A DNA stretch of 31,000 bases from Cristatella mucedo. Taxonomy: Eukaryota > Bryozoa > Phylactolaemata > Cristatellidae. The stretch lies in the NCBI GenBank assembly GCA_009760855.2, contig WPIO01000068.1:630001-661000 (forward strand). The letters are read 5' to 3'. Both the position numbers and the translations under genes were made by a program. Shown here piece by piece: positions 30,933-31,000 of this stretch (within the stretch, counting starts at the first letter, position 1; every line of letters starts with the position of its first letter). The notes beneath the pieces are model-generated. The model did not search any database, was not told the origin of the DNA, and saw only the letters and a list, made by a program, of their open reading frames with translations.

Positions 30933-31000
30933 ACAATACTCCAAGCCAGTTAAGCCAAGCGAAGCCAAAGCCAAGCCAACACAATACTCCAAGCCAGTTA
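30933..31000 (+). repeat. Start of tandem repeat, 48-bp period with AAGCC subunits
   Basis: ACAATACTCCAAGCCAGTTA occurs at 30933-30952 and again at 30981-31000, where the window ends. Between them are imperfect AAGCC(A/G) units. The array probably continues to the right. Confidence 0.8.

Noticed and set aside
1-31000. Prokaryotic-type systems (defence islands, CRISPR, operons)
   Set aside because: Spliced exons, SINEs and LINEs show a eukaryotic nuclear genome, and no regularly spaced repeat-spacer array is present.

Overview
The window looks like animal nuclear DNA, most likely from an invertebrate with a repeat-swollen genome. It has a spliced gene with GT-AG introns, long AT-rich introns, many decayed non-LTR (LINE) and LTR retrotransposon fragments, and tRNA-derived SINEs. 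I see no bacterial operons, CRISPR arrays, rRNA genes or functional tRNA genes. A flatworm would fit, but the sequence alone does not prove any phylum.

The only host gene I can support lies on the minus strand from 27754 down to 6496. It is the central part of a UBR1/UBR2-type N-recognin (N-degron E3 ubiquitin ligase). Eight exons, each with consensus-like splice sites, join in one open frame of 461 codons. They align in order with the region of UBR1/UBR2 that lies between the N-terminal UBR box/ClpS-like part and the C-terminal RING part. Neither of those domains is in the window, so the gene continues past both ends of the visible exon set. Exons are compact (94-255 nt). Introns are either tiny (92-173 nt) or very large (2.1, 6.4 and 10.9 kb), and the large ones are packed with transposon debris.

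Layout from left to right: 1-785, GC-rich sequence with a 150-bp-spaced direct repeat and a probable Ty3/gypsy pol remnant; 790-4210, a LINE with its 5' part inverted relative to its 3' end and two tRNA-SINE insertions; 4215-6270, a second, related LINE; 6496-7258, three UBR exons; 7259-18196, a giant intron holding a SINE, a possible solo LTR, a Ty3/gypsy RNase H-integrase fragment, three LINE fragments and one orphan exon-like segment; 18197-18602, two UBR exons; 18603-24992, a second giant intron with LINE and SINE remnants; 24993-25422, two UBR exons; 25423-27499, an intron with a LINE 3' end; 27500-27754, a UBR exon; 27755-31000, AT-rich sequence with SINEs, a perfect 39-bp triplication and the start of a satellite-like array.

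No previously undescribed multi-gene system is evident. The most interesting points are the intact UBR frame across TE-filled introns, a SINE family that seems to share its 3' tail with the resident LINE, the inverted LINE arrangement, and the orphan exon-like segment inside the largest intron. Family assignments rest on comparison with remembered family features, not on a database search.
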